Of a stretch of DNA of 64,000 nucleotides, positions 36,821 to 45,496 are shown one piece after another (within the stretch, counting starts at the first letter, position 1; every line of letters starts with the position of its first letter). The notes under the pieces are model-generated. The model made no database searches. It saw only the letters and a list, made by a program, of their open reading frames with translations, and was not told the DNA's origin. This DNA comes from Pseudomonas chlororaphis subsp. chlororaphis (GTDB taxonomy: Bacteria > Pseudomonadota > Gammaproteobacteria > Pseudomonadales > Pseudomonadaceae), in contig NZ_CP027712.1 in assembly GCF_003945765.1 (NCBI RefSeq), positions 2,790,001-2,854,000 on the forward strand, read 5' to 3'. The translations under genes and the position numbers were made by a program.

Positions 36821-38373
36821 AGCTCTATATCCCCCGCGATTCGGTGGCCCGTGCCGTGGGCGCGGACAAGGTGGCCGTGGCGCTGGTGCGTGAGGCCGAG
36901 CGTCGACAATTGCCGTTGGAGCTGCGCCGCACCAGCTCCCGTGGCCTCTATTGGCTGGAGCCGCTGCTGGAAGTGGACAGCGCCGACGGCCGGCTGGGTT
37001 TCGGCCCCCTCACTCCGGAGGACGTGCCGAGCCTGCTCGACGCCCTGGCGGGCGACCCCGGCAGCCATCCGTTGGCCCTGGGGCCGGTGGAGCAGATCCC
37101 TTATCTGCAGAGCCAGCAGCGCCTGCTGTTCGCTCGGGCCGGCATCACTCAACCGCTGTCCCTGGACGACTACCGCGCCCAGGGCGGTTTCCAGGGCCTG
37201 GCCCGGGCCATCCAGATGGAGGGCGCGCAGGTGGTCGCCAGCGTGCTCGACTCCGGCCTGCGCGGCCGGGGAGGCGCGGCCTTTCCGGCGGGGATCAAGT
37301 GGCGCACCGTGCGCGAAGCCGCGGGTGCCCAGAAATACGTGGTCTGTAACGCCGATGAAGGCGACTCTGGCACCTTCGCCGACCGCATGCTGATGGAAGG
37401 CGACCCCTTCCTGCTGATCGAAGGCATGATCATCGCCGGCATCGCGGTGGGGGCCAGCAAGGGCTATATCTACGTGCGCTCGGAATACCCGGACGCCATC
37501 GGCACCCTGAACGAGGCCCTGCGCATCGCCCGCGAAGCCGGTTACCTGGGGGCGAATGTCGGCGGTAGCGGCCGCCCCTTCGACCTGGAGGTGCGGGTCG
37601 GGGCCGGCGCCTACATCTGCGGTGAGGAAACGGCGCTGCTGGAGTCCCTCGAGGGCAAGCGCGGCACGGTTCGCGCCAAGCCGCCGCTGCCGGCCCTGCA
37701 GGGCCTGTTCGGCTTGCCAACGCTGGTGCACAACGTGCTGACCCTGGCTTCGGTGCCGATCATCCTGGAGAAGGGCGCGCAGTTCTATCGCGACTTCGGC
37801 ATGGGGCGTTCCCTGGGCACCATGCCGTTCCAGCTGGCCGGCAACGTCCGCCAGGCGGGCCTGGTGGAACGCGCCTTCGGCCTGAGCCTGCGTGAGCTGG
37901 TGGAAGGTTATGGCGGGGGTACCGCCAGCGGCCGGCCACTGAAGGCGGCGCAAGTGGGTGGGCCGCTGGGGGCCTGGGTGCCCCCCGCGCAGTTCGATAC
38001 GCCGCTGGACTACGAAGCGTTCGCCGCCATGGGCGCGATGCTCGGCCACGGCGGCGTGGTGGTCGCCGACGACAGCCTGGACATGGCCCACATGGCCCGT
38101 TTCGCCTTGCAGTTCTGCGCCGAGGAGTCCTGCGGCAAGTGCACGCCGTGCCGGATCGGCTCGACCCGTGGAGTGGAGGTGGTGGACCGTTTGATCGCCA
38201 GCACCGACGCCGCGGCCCGTGAGGAACAGGCGCTGCTGCTGCAAGACCTTTGCGACACCCTGCAATACGGCTCGCTCTGTGCCCTGGGCGGGATGACTTC
38301 CTACCCTGTCGCCAGCGCCCTCAAGCACTTTCCCGCCGACTTCGGTCTGGCGACCACGGAGGCCGACCAATGA
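36814..38373 (+). CDS. fdsB: NAD-dependent formate dehydrogenase beta subunit
   Basis: 519 residues, NuoF-like subunit with FMN and NAD sites and a [4Fe-4S] cluster. Motifs: LRGRGGAAFPAGIKW, VVCNADEGDSGTFADR, GAGAYICGEETALLESLEG, and the cluster EESCGKCTPCRIGSTR with a later LCALGG. An extra N-terminal 120 residues (LKLYIPRDSVARAVGADKVA) is the thioredoxin-like part typical of FdsB. The ATG at 36814 overlaps the fdsG stop. It passes hydride electrons to NAD+. Confidence 0.94.
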   Translation: MLKLYIPRDSVARAVGADKVAVALVREAERRQLPLELRRTSSRGLYWLEPLLEVDSADGRLGFGPLTPEDVPSLLDALAGDPGSHPLALGPVEQIPYLQSQQRLLFARAGITQPLSLDDYRAQGGFQGLARAIQMEGAQVVASVLDSGLRGRGGAAFPAGIKWRTVREAAGAQKYVVCNADEGDSGTFADRMLMEGDPFLLIEGMIIAGIAVGASKGYIYVRSEYPDAIGTLNEALRIAREAGYLGANVGGSGRPFDLEVRVGAGAYICGEETALLESLEGKRGTVRAKPPLPALQGLFGLPTLVHNVLTLASVPIILEKGAQFYRDFGMGRSLGTMPFQLAGNVRQAGLVERAFGLSLRELVEGYGGGTASGRPLKAAQVGGPLGAWVPPAQFDTPLDYEAFAAMGAMLGHGGVVVADDSLDMAHMARFALQFCAEESCGKCTPCRIGSTRGVEVVDRLIASTDAAAREEQALLLQDLCDTLQYGSLCALGGMTSYPVASALKHFPADFGLATTEADQ

Positions 38374-41246
38374 TCAATATCTTCGACCCTACCAGTGATA
38401 TCGACCTCGGCACCCCGGCCCGCGAAAGCGCGGTACAGGTCAGCCTGACCATCGACGGCCGGGAAATCAGTGTCGCTTCCGGCACCTCGGTGATGCGCGC
38501 CGCGGCGTTGCTCGGCACCACTATCCCCAAACTCTGCGCCACCGACAGCCTGGAAGCCTTTGGCTCCTGCCGCATGTGCCTGGTGGAGATCGAGGGCATG
38601 CGCGGCTATCCGGCCTCCTGCACTACGCCTGTGACCGAGGGCATGGTCGTCCACACCCAGACTTCCAAGCTCGCCAGCCTGCGGCGCAACGTGATGGAGC
38701 TGTATATCTCCGACCACCCGCTGGACTGCCTGACCTGCTCGGCCAACGGCAATTGCGAGTTGCAGACGGTGGCGGGGCAGGTGGGCCTGCGGGAAGTGCG
38801 CTACGGCTATGAGGGCGCCAACCACCTGGACGAACAGAAGGATGTCTCCAACCCCTATTTCGACTACGACCCGAGCAAGTGCATCGTCTGCAACCGCTGC
38901 GTGCGTGCCTGCGAGGAAACCCAGGGCACCTTCGCCCTGACCATCAGCGGGCGCGGCTTCGATTCCCGGGTGGCGGCGGCCGGCGGCGACAATTTCCTCG
39001 ACTCCGAGTGCGTGTCCTGCGGCGCCTGCGTGCAGGCCTGCCCGACCGCCACCCTGATGGAAAAGAGCGTGGTGGAAATCGGCCAGCCCGAGCGCAGCGT
39101 CATCACCACCTGCGCCTACTGTGGCGTGGGCTGCTCTTTCCGCGCGGAAATGAAAGGCGAGCAACTGGTGCGCATGGTCCCGGACAAGAACGGCCAGGCC
39201 AACCACGGCCATTCCTGCGTCAAGGGCCGCTTCGCCTGGGGCTACGCCACCCACCCGGACCGCATCACCAAGCCGATGATCCGCAAGCACATCAGCGATC
39301 CGTGGCAGGAAGTCAGCTGGGAAGAGGCGGTCACCTACGCGGCCAGCGAGTTGCGCCGCATCCAGCTGAAATACGGGCGCGACTCGATCGGCGGCATCAC
39401 CTCCAGCCGTTGCACCAACGAAGAGACCTACCTGGTGCAGAAGCTGGTGCGCACCGCCTTTGGCAACAACAACGTCGACACCTGCGCCCGGGTCTGCCAT
39501 TCGCCCACCGGCTACGGCCTCAAGCAGACGCTGGGCGAATCCGCTGGCACCCAGAGTTTCGACTCGGTGATGCAGGCCGACGTCATCCTGGTGATGGGTG
39601 CCAACCCTACCGACGCGCACCCGGTATTCGGCTCCCAGCTCAAGCGCCGCCTGCGCCAGGGCGCGCGGCTGATCGTCATCGACCCACGGCGCATCGACCT
39701 GGTGGATTCGCCCCATGCCCGTGCCGACCTGCATTTGCAGCTGCGTCCGGGCACCAACGTGGCGATGCTCAACGCATTGGCCCATGTGATCGTCACCGAG
39801 GGCCTGGTCAACCAGCTTTTCGTCGATCAGCGCTGCGAAGCGGCGGACTTCGCCCGCTGGCGCGATTTCGTCAGCCTGGCGGAAAACTCCCCCGAGGTCC
39901 TGGGGCCGATCTGCGGCGTGCCCGCCAGGCAGATCCGCGACGCCGCGCGGCTTTACGCCACCGGGGGCAATGCGGCCATCTACTACGGCCTGGGCGTCAC
40001 CGAGCACAGCCAGGGCAGCACCTCGGTGATGGGCATCGCCAACCTGGCGATGGTCACCGGCAACATCGGCCGCGAGGGTGTCGGGGTCAACCCGCTGCGC
40101 GGGCAGAACAACGTCCAGGGCTCCTGCGACATGGGGTCCTTCCCCCACGAGCTGCCTGGCTATCGGCATATTTCCAACGAGGCGGTGCGCGCCGAGTTCG
40201 AACAGGCCTGGAACGTGACCCTGCAACCCGACCCGGGCCTGCGCATTCCCAATATGTTCGAGGCGGCCCTGGACGGCACCTTCAAGGCGCTCTACTGCCA
40301 GGGCGAGGACATTGCCCAGAGCGACCCCAACACCCAGCACGTGACCGCCGCCCTGACGGCCATGGAGTGCGTGGTGGTGCAGGACATCTTCCTCAACGAG
40401 ACGGCCAAGTTCGCCCATGTGTTCCTGCCGGGCAGCTCCTTCCTCGAGAAGGACGGCACCTTCACCAACGCCGAGCGCCGTATCTCGCGGGTGCGCAAGG
40501 TGATGGAGCCGCTGGCCGGCAAGGCCGACTGGGAAGCCACCATCGCCCTGGCCGAGGCCCTGGGCTACAAAATGCAGTACAACCACCCGTCGGAGATCAT
40601 GGATGAGATCGCGCGCCTGACGCCGACCTTCCACCGCGTCAGCTACACCGAGCTGGACCGGCACGGCAGCCTGCAATGGCCGTGCAACGATGCCGCTCCG
40701 GACGGCACGCCGACCATGCACATCGATGAATTCGTGCGCGGCAAGGGCCGCTTCATGCTCACCGGCTACGTGCCCACCGAGGAGAAGGTCAACAGCCGCT
40801 ACCCGTTGCTGCTGACCACCGGGCGCATCCTCAGCCAGTACAACGTCGGCGCCCAGACCCGGCGCACCGACAACGTGGCCTGGCACGAGGAGGACCGCCT
40901 GGAAATCCACCCGACCGACGCCGAGAACCGCGGCATCGTCGATGGCGACTGGGTCGGTATCGGCAGTCGCGCCGGGCAGACAGTGCTGCGGGCCAAGGTC
41001 AGCGAGCGGGTGGCGCCGGGGGTGGTCTACACCACCTTCCACTTCCCGGAATCGGGCGCCAACGTGATCACCACCGACAACTCCGACTGGGCCACCAACT
41101 GCCCGGAATACAAGGTGACGGCGGTAGAGGTGGTGCGGGTCAACCAGCCTTCCGAATGGCAGAAGCGTTATCAGGCGTTCAGTGATGAACAGGGGCGCCT
41201 GCTGCGGGAGCGTCGTCACGCCGAGAAAGCCGAGGTGCGCCGATGA
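38370..41246 (+). CDS. fdsA: NAD-dependent formate dehydrogenase alpha (catalytic) subunit
   Basis: 958 residues, molybdenum bis-MGD formate dehydrogenase. N-terminal [2Fe-2S] region (FGSCRMCLVEIEG), His/Cys cluster (DHPLDCLTCSANGNCELQ), two ferredoxin-type clusters (CIVCNRCVRACEE, CVSCGACVQACPTATL) and the FdhF-type cluster CAYCGVGCSFRAEM. The active-site Cys lies in NNNVDTCARVCHSPTG, so it is a Cys, not selenocysteine, enzyme. The ATG 38370 overlaps the fdsB stop. Maturation needs an FdhD-type sulfurtransferase, which is not encoded in this window. Confidence 0.95.
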   Translation: MINIFDPTSDIDLGTPARESAVQVSLTIDGREISVASGTSVMRAAALLGTTIPKLCATDSLEAFGSCRMCLVEIEGMRGYPASCTTPVTEGMVVHTQTSKLASLRRNVMELYISDHPLDCLTCSANGNCELQTVAGQVGLREVRYGYEGANHLDEQKDVSNPYFDYDPSKCIVCNRCVRACEETQGTFALTISGRGFDSRVAAAGGDNFLDSECVSCGACVQACPTATLMEKSVVEIGQPERSVITTCAYCGVGCSFRAEMKGEQLVRMVPDKNGQANHGHSCVKGRFAWGYATHPDRITKPMIRKHISDPWQEVSWEEAVTYAASELRRIQLKYGRDSIGGITSSRCTNEETYLVQKLVRTAFGNNNVDTCARVCHSPTGYGLKQTLGESAGTQSFDSVMQADVILVMGANPTDAHPVFGSQLKRRLRQGARLIVIDPRRIDLVDSPHARADLHLQLRPGTNVAMLNALAHVIVTEGLVNQLFVDQRCEAADFARWRDFVSLAENSPEVLGPICGVPARQIRDAARLYATGGNAAIYYGLGVTEHSQGSTSVMGIANLAMVTGNIGREGVGVNPLRGQNNVQGSCDMGSFPHELPGYRHISNEAVRAEFEQAWNVTLQPDPGLRIPNMFEAALDGTFKALYCQGEDIAQSDPNTQHVTAALTAMECVVVQDIFLNETAKFAHVFLPGSSFLEKDGTFTNAERRISRVRKVMEPLAGKADWEATIALAEALGYKMQYNHPSEIMDEIARLTPTFHRVSYTELDRHGSLQWPCNDAAPDGTPTMHIDEFVRGKGRFMLTGYVPTEEKVNSRYPLLLTTGRILSQYNVGAQTRRTDNVAWHEEDRLEIHPTDAENRGIVDGDWVGIGSRAGQTVLRAKVSERVAPGVVYTTFHFPESGANVITTDNSDWATNCPEYKVTAVEVVRVNQPSEWQKRYQAFSDEQGRLLRERRHAEKAEVRR

Positions 41247-41464
41247 GCAGCGAAAGCCTGATCAAGATGGCCAACCAGATTGCCCAGTTCTTCGCCAGCG
41301 AGCCGGACAAGGCCCAGGCAGTGCGTAGCGTGCGTCAGCACCTGAAAAGCTTCTGGACGCCGGCCATGCGCAGAGAGTTGACCGCCTGGGAGGTGACACA
41401 CCCCGGCGCGGCGCTGCACCCCCTGGTGCAGGCGGCGTTGAAGGAAGAGGAAGCGCAGATCTAG
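41243..41464 (+). CDS. fdsD: Formate dehydrogenase delta subunit
   Basis: 73 residues with the typical FdsD pattern LIKMANQIAQFFASEPDKAQAVRSVRQHLKSFWTPAMRRELTAWE. It overlaps the fdsA stop by four bases. The subunit is needed for maturation or stability of the Mo-bis-MGD enzyme in other bacteria. Confidence 0.9.
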   Translation: MSSESLIKMANQIAQFFASEPDKAQAVRSVRQHLKSFWTPAMRRELTAWEVTHPGAALHPLVQAALKEEEAQI

Positions 41465-41849
41465 CGTTTGCCCATGGCGGCAAACCTTGAACCGGACCGC
41501 CTCGTTGCAACCAACCAGAAGCCAGGGCCTTGCCCTGGCTTCTGCGTTTGATGGGCACACCTGCTGTCTTCAGGGGCATGCCGATGGGGATGATGATCCG
41601 CGCGCCCGGCACGCAGGCCAGTCGAACCCCGGGAGCAGCGCTTGCCACAGATCAATGAAACCTTGTGCCTGACCCCGCAAAACCGCGCTCCAGACATCTG
41701 CACCGGCAAACCGTTCCTCAGCTAAGTCTTTGCTTCTGGTGAGTAATCCCGGACAATCGCGCCCCTGTTTCGGCGAGGGCTCTGTCTGTCGGGTACTCCG
41801 ACGCGCCCTGGCCGAGTGGCAAATGACCGGAATGTGGAGATCCCACCGG
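41465..41849. other. Intergenic region between fdsD and the permease
   Basis: 385 bp without a convincing gene. It contains the hairpin at 41517-41543 described separately. The right part holds the permease leader and a weak GGAGA ribosome site before 41850. Confidence 0.5.
41517..41543 (+). terminator. Hairpin downstream of the fds operon
   Basis: Perfect 12-bp stem AGAAGCCAGGGC / GCCCTGGCTTCT with a CTT loop, 53 bp after fdsD. Only a weak T-rich tail (GCGTTTG) follows, so it is a modest intrinsic terminator or an mRNA 3' protecting structure. Confidence 0.55.
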
Positions 41850-43130
41850 ATGAATGATCAGGCCAACAGCGTTGATCAACGCTTTGAAGCGGCAGCCCCA
41901 GCGACCCTAGCTAGCTGGAATCGCCAAGACACTACCTGGATGCTGGGCCTGTTCGGCACCGCCATCGGCGCGGGCACCCTGTTTTTACCGATCAACGCCG
42001 GCCTGGGCGGCTTCTGGCCGCTGCTGGTCCTGGCGCTGCTGGCGTTCCCGATGACCTTCTTCGCCCACCGTGGCCTGACCCGCTTCGTGCTTTCCGGGCG
42101 TGACGGCGCGGACATCACCGAAGTGGTGGAAGAGCATTTCGGGATCAAGGCCGGCGCCCTGATCACCTTGCTGTACTTCTTCGCCATCTTCCCGATCCTG
42201 CTGATCTACAGTGTGGCCCTGACCAACACCGTGGGCAGCTTCATGGAGCACCAGCTGCACATCATGCCGCCACCGCGCGCCGTGCTGTCGCTGGTGCTGA
42301 TCCTCGGCCTGCTGGCCGTGGTGCGCTGCGGCGAGCAGGTGATCGTCAAGGCCATGAGCCTGATGGTCTACCCGTTCATCGTCGCCTTGCTGTTCCTCGC
42401 GGTGTTCCTGATTCCGCACTGGAACGGCGGCATCCTCAGCACCGCCAGTACCCTGCCTGAGCCTTCGGCGTTCCTGCACACCCTGTGGCTGGCGATCCCG
42501 GTCATGGTGTTCTCGTTCAACCACTCGCCGATCATCTCGGCCTTTGCCGTGGACCAGAAGCGCCGGTATGGCGCCCACGCCGAAGAGCGCAGCTCGCAGA
42601 TCCTGTCCCGCGCCCACCTGCTGATGGTGGCGATGGTGCTGTTCTTCGTCTTCAGCTGCGTGCTGACCCTGTCGCCGGCCCAACTGGCCGAAGCCAAGGC
42701 GCAGAACCTGTCGATCCTGTCGTACCTGGCCAACCACTTCAGCAACCCGACCATCGCCTTCGCCGCGCCGTTGATCGCGTTCGTGGCCATCGCCAAGTCG
42801 TTCCTGGGCCACTACATCGGCGCCAGTGAAGGCCTCAAGGGGCTGATCGTGAAAAGCGGCCGTCGCCCGGGCGCCAAGGCCCTGGACCGCATGACCGCGG
42901 CCTTCATGCTGGTGGTGTGCTGGATCGTCGCCACGCTCAACCCGAGCATCCTCGGGATGATCGAAACCCTGGGTGGCCCGGTCATCGCGGCCATCCTGTT
43001 CCTGATGCCGATGTACGCCATCCGCAAGGTGCCGGCCATGGCCCGCTACCGCGGCCAGGCTTCCAACGTGTTCGTCACCCTGGTCGGCCTGGTGGCGATC
43101 ACCGCGCTGGTCTACTCCCTGAGCGCCTGA
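41850..43130 (+). CDS. HAAAP-family serine/threonine permease
   Basis: 426 residues with eleven predicted helices. NRQDTTWMLGLFGTAIGAGTLFLPINAGLGGFWPL is the hallmark N-terminus of SdaC/TdcC/YhaO-type proton-coupled amino acid permeases, and FSFNHSPIISAFAVDQKRRYG is the conserved central loop. The ATG at 41850 follows GGAGATCCCACC; upstream in-frame starts are less conserved. Its last 19 bp overlap the convergent luxI-type gene. Likely imports L-serine or related amino acids. Confidence 0.88.
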   Translation: MNDQANSVDQRFEAAAPATLASWNRQDTTWMLGLFGTAIGAGTLFLPINAGLGGFWPLLVLALLAFPMTFFAHRGLTRFVLSGRDGADITEVVEEHFGIKAGALITLLYFFAIFPILLIYSVALTNTVGSFMEHQLHIMPPPRAVLSLVLILGLLAVVRCGEQVIVKAMSLMVYPFIVALLFLAVFLIPHWNGGILSTASTLPEPSAFLHTLWLAIPVMVFSFNHSPIISAFAVDQKRRYGAHAEERSSQILSRAHLLMVAMVLFFVFSCVLTLSPAQLAEAKAQNLSILSYLANHFSNPTIAFAAPLIAFVAIAKSFLGHYIGASEGLKGLIVKSGRRPGAKALDRMTAAFMLVVCWIVATLNPSILGMIETLGGPVIAAILFLMPMYAIRKVPAMARYRGQASNVFVTLVGLVAITALVYSLSA

Positions 43131-43771
43131 CCCGGCGGCGGCCCACCGCACGTTGGTGGTGGGTTGCCGCGCAGAAATGCCTGATTCAGCGAAGCCACGG
43201 CCGCTGACTGCGTATAAAGCGTGGCGCGGCCGTTTTTCTGGTAGGCCGCAAAGTCCAGGGCCAGCAAGTGGTCGCGGTTGACCCGTTGTGGCTGGCCGAG
43301 CCGGCTCAGCGCCACGCCATGGCGCAGGAAATAACGCTCCAGCGCCGGCGTGGTCACCGCCACCACCGAGTTCGCCCCCAGGGCCCAGGCGGTGTGCAGG
43401 GTGTGCCAGAACACCCGCATCGGCAGCTTGCCGCCTTCCAGCGCCGAGGCGGCGAAACGCGAGATTTCCCAGGTGTCGTGCTGGCGCGGCAAGGGCCGGT
43501 CGCAGAGAAAACCGAACACCTCCGCCAGCAGATAGGGCTGGGTGGTCGGCAGCAGCCGGGCGCAGCCGTGGATCTTTTCCTCGCTGTCCAGCGCCAGGGT
43601 GTAGCGGGTGTCGGCGTGATCGAACTGATCGAGTTCCTGCCCGCACTGGCTGGCGCTGGAGGGCAGTCGCCAACCCAATTGCTTGATGAAGACCGCATGG
43701 CGATAGCGGCCGAGGTCGTCGCGCAGGGCCGGCGAAAGCTGGCTTTCATGCCGTGAAATCACAGTGATCAT
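43112..43771 (-). CDS. LuxI-family acyl-homoserine-lactone synthase
   Basis: 219 residues. All diagnostic LuxI positions are seen: Arg24, Phe28 and Trp34 (RYRHAVFIKQLGW), Asp48 and Asp51 (ELDQFDHAD), Arg72 (GCARLLPT), Glu102 and Arg105 (WEISRFA). It makes N-acyl-homoserine lactones from SAM and acyl-ACP. AAGGAT precedes the ATG. It is 30 bp downstream of the LuxR gene, in tandem. The 3' end overlaps the convergent permease by 19 bp. P. chlororaphis carries several such pairs (PhzIR, CsaIR, AurIR); I cannot decide which one this is. Confidence 0.93.
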   Translation of the reverse strand: MITVISRHESQLSPALRDDLGRYRHAVFIKQLGWRLPSSASQCGQELDQFDHADTRYTLALDSEEKIHGCARLLPTTQPYLLAEVFGFLCDRPLPRQHDTWEISRFAASALEGGKLPMRVFWHTLHTAWALGANSVVAVTTPALERYFLRHGVALSRLGQPQRVNRDHLLALDFAAYQKNGRATLYTQSAAVASLNQAFLRGNPPPTCGGPPPGQALRE

Positions 43772-43801
43772 GGGGCGATATCCTTATCGTCGGGTGAAGC
43801 G

Positions 43802-44527
43802 TCAGATCAGCCCCAGGACGGCGGCGTAGGCGGCGGCCAGGGTCTTGTTGGCCGCGCCGAATTTCTTCTGGATGACCTTGAGGTGAAAGTTCACGGTATT
43901 CACCGAGATGCCCAGGATCAGGGCAATCTCCCCGGAACTCTTGCCGTCGGCCGTCCATTGCAGGATTTCCCGCTCGCGCGCGCTCAGCTCCAGCTGTTCG
44001 GCCTGGCTGCTGGGGTGCCCGAGTTCGCCGAGGCGCACGGTCGCCAGTTCGATGATGCAGCGCAGGCGCAGGCGGATTTCTTCCAGTTCCACGGCGCTGA
44101 TCGCCGTGCATTCACGGGCCACCGACAACACGCTCAGGGCGCTGTCGGGCGTGTGGATGGGCAAGGTGGCGCCCACCCGCAAGCCCCATTCCCGGGCCTC
44201 GCCCCACAACACCGAGCCTTTGCCGAACAAGGCGTCGCTCCAGACCACCATTTCCGTGGAGCGCAGGCCGTTGAGGATCGTCGGGTCGATCGCGGCGTAG
44301 TTCTGTTGCTGGTAACGCTCCACCCAGGCTGGCGGATAAGAGCCATAGATGTCGATTTTCGGGCGGGTGAAGGGGATCGAATGCCTGACTCCGTAAGCGT
44401 AAAAATCAAACCCCAGGGACCGGACCTCCCGTTCCAGCAGCGCAAAGACCTGTGCGCTCTCCTGTTGCTTGAGCATCTCCATGCGCAGGTCGTTCCACCA
44501 GTGCATGAAATCCTGTCGTTTCTCCAT
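43802..44527 (-). CDS. LuxR-family quorum-sensing regulator
   Basis: 241 residues, the length of PhzR. The N-terminal autoinducer domain has the conserved aromatic/Asp set (FYAYGVRH, DIYGSYPPAWVERY, YAAIDPTI, VVWSD). The C-terminal LuxR helix-turn-helix is LSAREREILQWTADGKSSGEIALILGISVNTVNFHLKVIQKKFGA. The ATG at 44525-44527 is preferred to one 75 bases upstream because a TTGACA promoter occupies that space. It pairs with the downstream synthase, and the strong lux/phz box at 45369 is the likely target. Which acyl chain it binds is unknown. Confidence 0.92.
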   Translation of the reverse strand: MEKRQDFMHWWNDLRMEMLKQQESAQVFALLEREVRSLGFDFYAYGVRHSIPFTRPKIDIYGSYPPAWVERYQQQNYAAIDPTILNGLRSTEMVVWSDALFGKGSVLWGEAREWGLRVGATLPIHTPDSALSVLSVARECTAISAVELEEIRLRLRCIIELATVRLGELGHPSSQAEQLELSAREREILQWTADGKSSGEIALILGISVNTVNFHLKVIQKKFGAANKTLAAAYAAVLGLI

Positions 44528-44558
44528 GGCGTTCGCCTTGATTCCTTGCACGTCAGGG

Positions 44559-44586
44559 AATCTAGTCCAGGGCAATACGCTGTCAA
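44559..44586 (-). promoter_or_regulatory. Sigma70 promoter of the luxR-type gene
   Basis: On the minus strand TTGACA (44586-44581), 16 bp, then TAGATT (44564-44559). The predicted start is near 44552, about 25 bp upstream of the chosen ATG. The perfect -35 box settles the start codon choice for the regulator. Confidence 0.65.
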
Positions 44587-44598
44587 CATTCATGAAAT

Positions 44599-44814
44599 TC
44601 ATAGAAAACCCCGCAGTTGCCCTGATCCGGCGCTCTGCACCAGGCCATCCGGGTGCGGGGCCGGCAATTGGGGCGGTGGTAGGCGTGGAGGGGGCTCATG
44701 GCCAAGGCTGGCCTGCGGTGCTATGTCACTGTGTGGCGGGGTGCCGCAAAGGCACTGGCCTGGCCGATAAGGGCAAAAGACGTCCCCGGCAAAACCGCTG
44801 GCGAGCATGCGCAT
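44599..44814 (-). CDS. Possible small protein between the orphan gene and luxR
   Basis: 71 codons, beginning MRMLASGFAGDVFCPYRPGQ, Pro-rich in the second half (HEPPPRLPPPQLPAPHPDG), with AAGGA at acceptable spacing. The family is not recognised. Its 3' end overlaps the luxR promoter region. High-GC composition makes chance frames common, so this is only a candidate. Confidence 0.25.
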   Translation of the reverse strand: MRMLASGFAGDVFCPYRPGQCLCGTPPHSDIAPQASLGHEPPPRLPPPQLPAPHPDGLVQSAGSGQLRGFL

Positions 44815-44868
44815 AACTCTTTTCCTTGAGTGTTCTGGCCGTCTCTGGCCAAGGGGCAGGGGACAGCT

Positions 44869-45138
44869 TCAGGCAAAGCGCAGGCGGGTGATGGGTTCCA
44901 CAGCGGTGGCTGGCTCGCGGGCTGCGCGGGCGCTCGGCAGCAACTGGGCGAGCCGGGCGCGGTGCACGCCGTCGGCGGCGGTTCTCGATTCCAGGTCGAG
45001 AAAATGCCCGCTGCCCTCGATCGCCGCGAAGCTGCGATCGCGCACATGAGTCTTGCGCTGCGGGTCGTTGCCCGGTTGTTCGACGTGCCCGGGGTAGTCG
45101 TTGAACGCGTTCTCGATCACACAATGGTTACGCCACAT
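44869..45138 (-). CDS. Small orphan protein downstream of the lux/phz box
   Basis: 89 residues, MWRNHCVIENAFNDYPGHVEQPG at the start, hydrophilic, with no membrane helix and no recognised family. GGAGG at 7-bp spacing precedes the ATG (45136-45138), making translation very likely. It is the first gene on the minus strand after the lux/phz box at 45369-45386. It points toward luxR-luxI, so it is the prime candidate for quorum-sensing control. Function unknown. Confidence 0.6.
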   Translation of the reverse strand: MWRNHCVIENAFNDYPGHVEQPGNDPQRKTHVRDRSFAAIEGSGHFLDLESRTAADGVHRARLAQLLPSARAAREPATAVEPITRLRFA

Positions 45139-45339
45139 AACACACCTCCATTTGTTGCTTTTGACGGGGCGAAAGAATCCGCGGCAGCTGAGATCCAGCT
45201 GTCGTGCGCGGAATGTTTTTATAGTCGTGTGAGCGCTTCGAACGATCGGCGCGGGTTGACAGCTGTCATCCCAAGGCCGTTGCAAGCAGGCAGCGTTCGA
45301 CATTCGGGCGAGTGCCGGGCGCCGTTGGCAGTGGCGTGA

Positions 45340-45345
45340 TTTTTA
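45340..45345 (-). promoter_or_regulatory. Putative -10 of the LuxR-activated promoter
   Basis: TAAAAA on the minus strand, within CTAAAAAT. It places the start near 45333 and the lux box centre at about -44, which is class II spacing. No good -35 exists, as expected for an activated promoter. Confidence 0.45.
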
Positions 45346-45368
45346 GCAAGGGCGGGGGAGGGCTAACA

Positions 45369-45386
45369 ACTACCAGATCTGGTAGG
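45369..45386. promoter_or_regulatory. lux/phz box (LuxR-type operator)
   Basis: ACTACCAGATCTGGTAGG, containing the perfect 16-bp palindrome CTACCAGATCTGGTAG. It differs at two positions from the known phz box of P. chlororaphis (ACTACAAGATCTGGTAGT) and fits las/rhl-type boxes. It lies 231 bp upstream of the 89-residue gene, in the direction of the luxR-luxI pair. Confidence 0.8.
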
Positions 45387-45440
45387 TAAAGACGCCTGGC
45401 GTTCTGCCGCCAGAGCGACTAGCGAGCGGATCGCCGGGAT

Positions 45441-45478
45441 AAAAAAACGCCGCGTATCGTCGTGGGATACGCGGCGTT
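45441..45478 (-). terminator. Rho-independent terminator of acnB
   Basis: 13-bp stem AACGCCGCGTATC / GATACGCGGCGTT with a 7-base loop. On the minus strand the stem runs into TTTTTTT. It lies 18 bp after the acnB stop. Confidence 0.92.
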
Positions 45479-45496
45479 CTTCATTGCCTTGCAGCC

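Larger units (their letters stand above)
45139..45496. other. Intergenic region with quorum-sensing box and acnB terminator
   Basis: 358 bp between the orphan gene and acnB. It holds the lux/phz box, a likely -10 and the acnB terminator, all described separately. Nothing else was recognised. Confidence 0.6.

Noticed and set aside
38301..41219. Open frame of about 970 codons antisense to fdsA
   Set aside because: Low-complexity translation typical of a high-GC shadow; fdsA on the other strand has complete Fe-S and molybdenum motifs.
41730..41849. Longer N-terminus for the serine/threonine permease
   Set aside because: The extra 40 residues are not like the family, and the ATG at 41850 has a GGAGA at acceptable spacing.
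44528..44602. 25-residue longer start of the LuxR-type regulator
   Set aside because: A TTGACA-N16-TAGATT promoter sits inside this stretch and the shorter form has the exact length of PhzR.
44830..45339. Plus-strand open frame opposite the orphan gene
   Set aside because: No ribosome site and no motif; the minus-strand gene has a strong one and a lux box in the matching direction.
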